Below, piece by piece: positions 42,679 through 42,704 of a stretch of 42,704 nucleotides of DNA. Both the position numbers and the translations under genes were made by a program. Source of the DNA: Nodosilinea foveolarum (GTDB taxonomy: Bacteria; Cyanobacteriota; Cyanobacteriia; Phormidesmidales; Phormidesmidaceae); assembly GCA_003242035.1 (NCBI GenBank), contig QBMC01000019.1, positions 1-42,704 of the forward strand, in the 5' to 3' direction. The stretch's first letter is position 1. Each line of letters starts with the position of its first letter. Under the pieces are notes generated by a model, which saw only the letters and a program-made list of their open reading frames with translations, was not told where the DNA came from and ran no database searches.

Positions 42679-42704
42679 TATAATAGATGGGGATCTAGCA
42701 TGAT
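42679..42704 (+). promoter_or_regulatory. Likely promoter and start of a gene cut by the window end
   Basis: TATAAT at 42679-42684 is a consensus -10 box. Eight bases later GGGGA (42689-42693) could be a Shine-Dalgarno sequence for ATG at 42700. Transcription would start close to the ribosome-binding site, so the two readings conflict slightly. The rest lies outside the window. Confidence 0.4.

Noticed and set aside
1-42704. CRISPR arrays, prophage or defence island
   Set aside because: No regularly spaced repeats, phage structural genes, integrase, restriction or toxin-antitoxin genes were seen; the only mobile sequences are one IS and probable relics.

Overview
The window looks like the chromosome of a cyanobacterium. 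The palindrome GCGATCGC (HIP1) recurs throughout, including inside genes. The order rplS - tRNA-Trp - secE - nusG - rplK - rplA - rplJ - rplL is the usual cyanobacterial one. Several proteins are of cyanobacterial type: DnaJ-TPR-membrane, DUF2227 and a GAF/PAS hybrid kinase. Base composition is roughly even. I cannot name the genus; a Leptolyngbya-like organism is a guess.

Layout. (1) 1-5.3 kb, plus strand: a J-domain/TPR/membrane protein, infC (IF3, apparently starting at ATC), a PlsC-type acyltransferase and a DUF5673-like membrane protein. (2) 5.3-8.2 kb, minus: a secreted CAP-domain protein and a GH13 alpha-glucosidase. (3) 8.7-16.4 kb, plus: a VanZ/LamG-like membrane protein, then a nucleotide-sugar block of rfbF, an SDR and three related methyltransferases of the sugar C-methyltransferase type. 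(4) 16.6-19.8 kb, plus: a beta-phosphoglucomutase-like HAD and a GH65 disaccharide phosphorylase. (5) 20.1-26.3 kb: tlyA on plus, convergent with the minus-strand ribosomal block, which carries an L10 leader, a terminator and a decayed IS200/IS605-like element between nusG and rplK. (6) 26.5-31.9 kb: map, a SulP transporter, tRNA-Val, a DUF2227 protein, a tiny acidic lipoprotein and a beta-hydroxyacid dehydrogenase. (7) 32.1-33.2 kb: a complete IS5/IS903-type insertion sequence. (8) 33.2-38.0 kb, minus: treZ-treY. (9) 38.1-42.7 kb: a DoxX + VOC pair (minus), a hybrid histidine kinase (plus) and the probable start of another gene.

How the genes fit together. Two themes stand out. The first is alpha-glucan and trehalose metabolism. 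TreZ/TreY make trehalose from glucan ends. GH65 plus beta-PGM would phosphorolyse an alpha-disaccharide to glucose 6-phosphate. GH13 would hydrolyse alpha-glucosides. The second is a CDP-glucose route to a methylated, possibly C-branched, sugar. It has the activating enzyme, an SDR and three methyltransferases, but no glycosyltransferase or aminotransferase in the window. That block is the best candidate for an uncharacterised pathway. The other points of interest are the rare infC start codon, leader and terminator structures, in-frame hairpin repeats inside coding sequences, and IS remnants. I saw no CRISPR array, defence island, prophage or plasmid origin.
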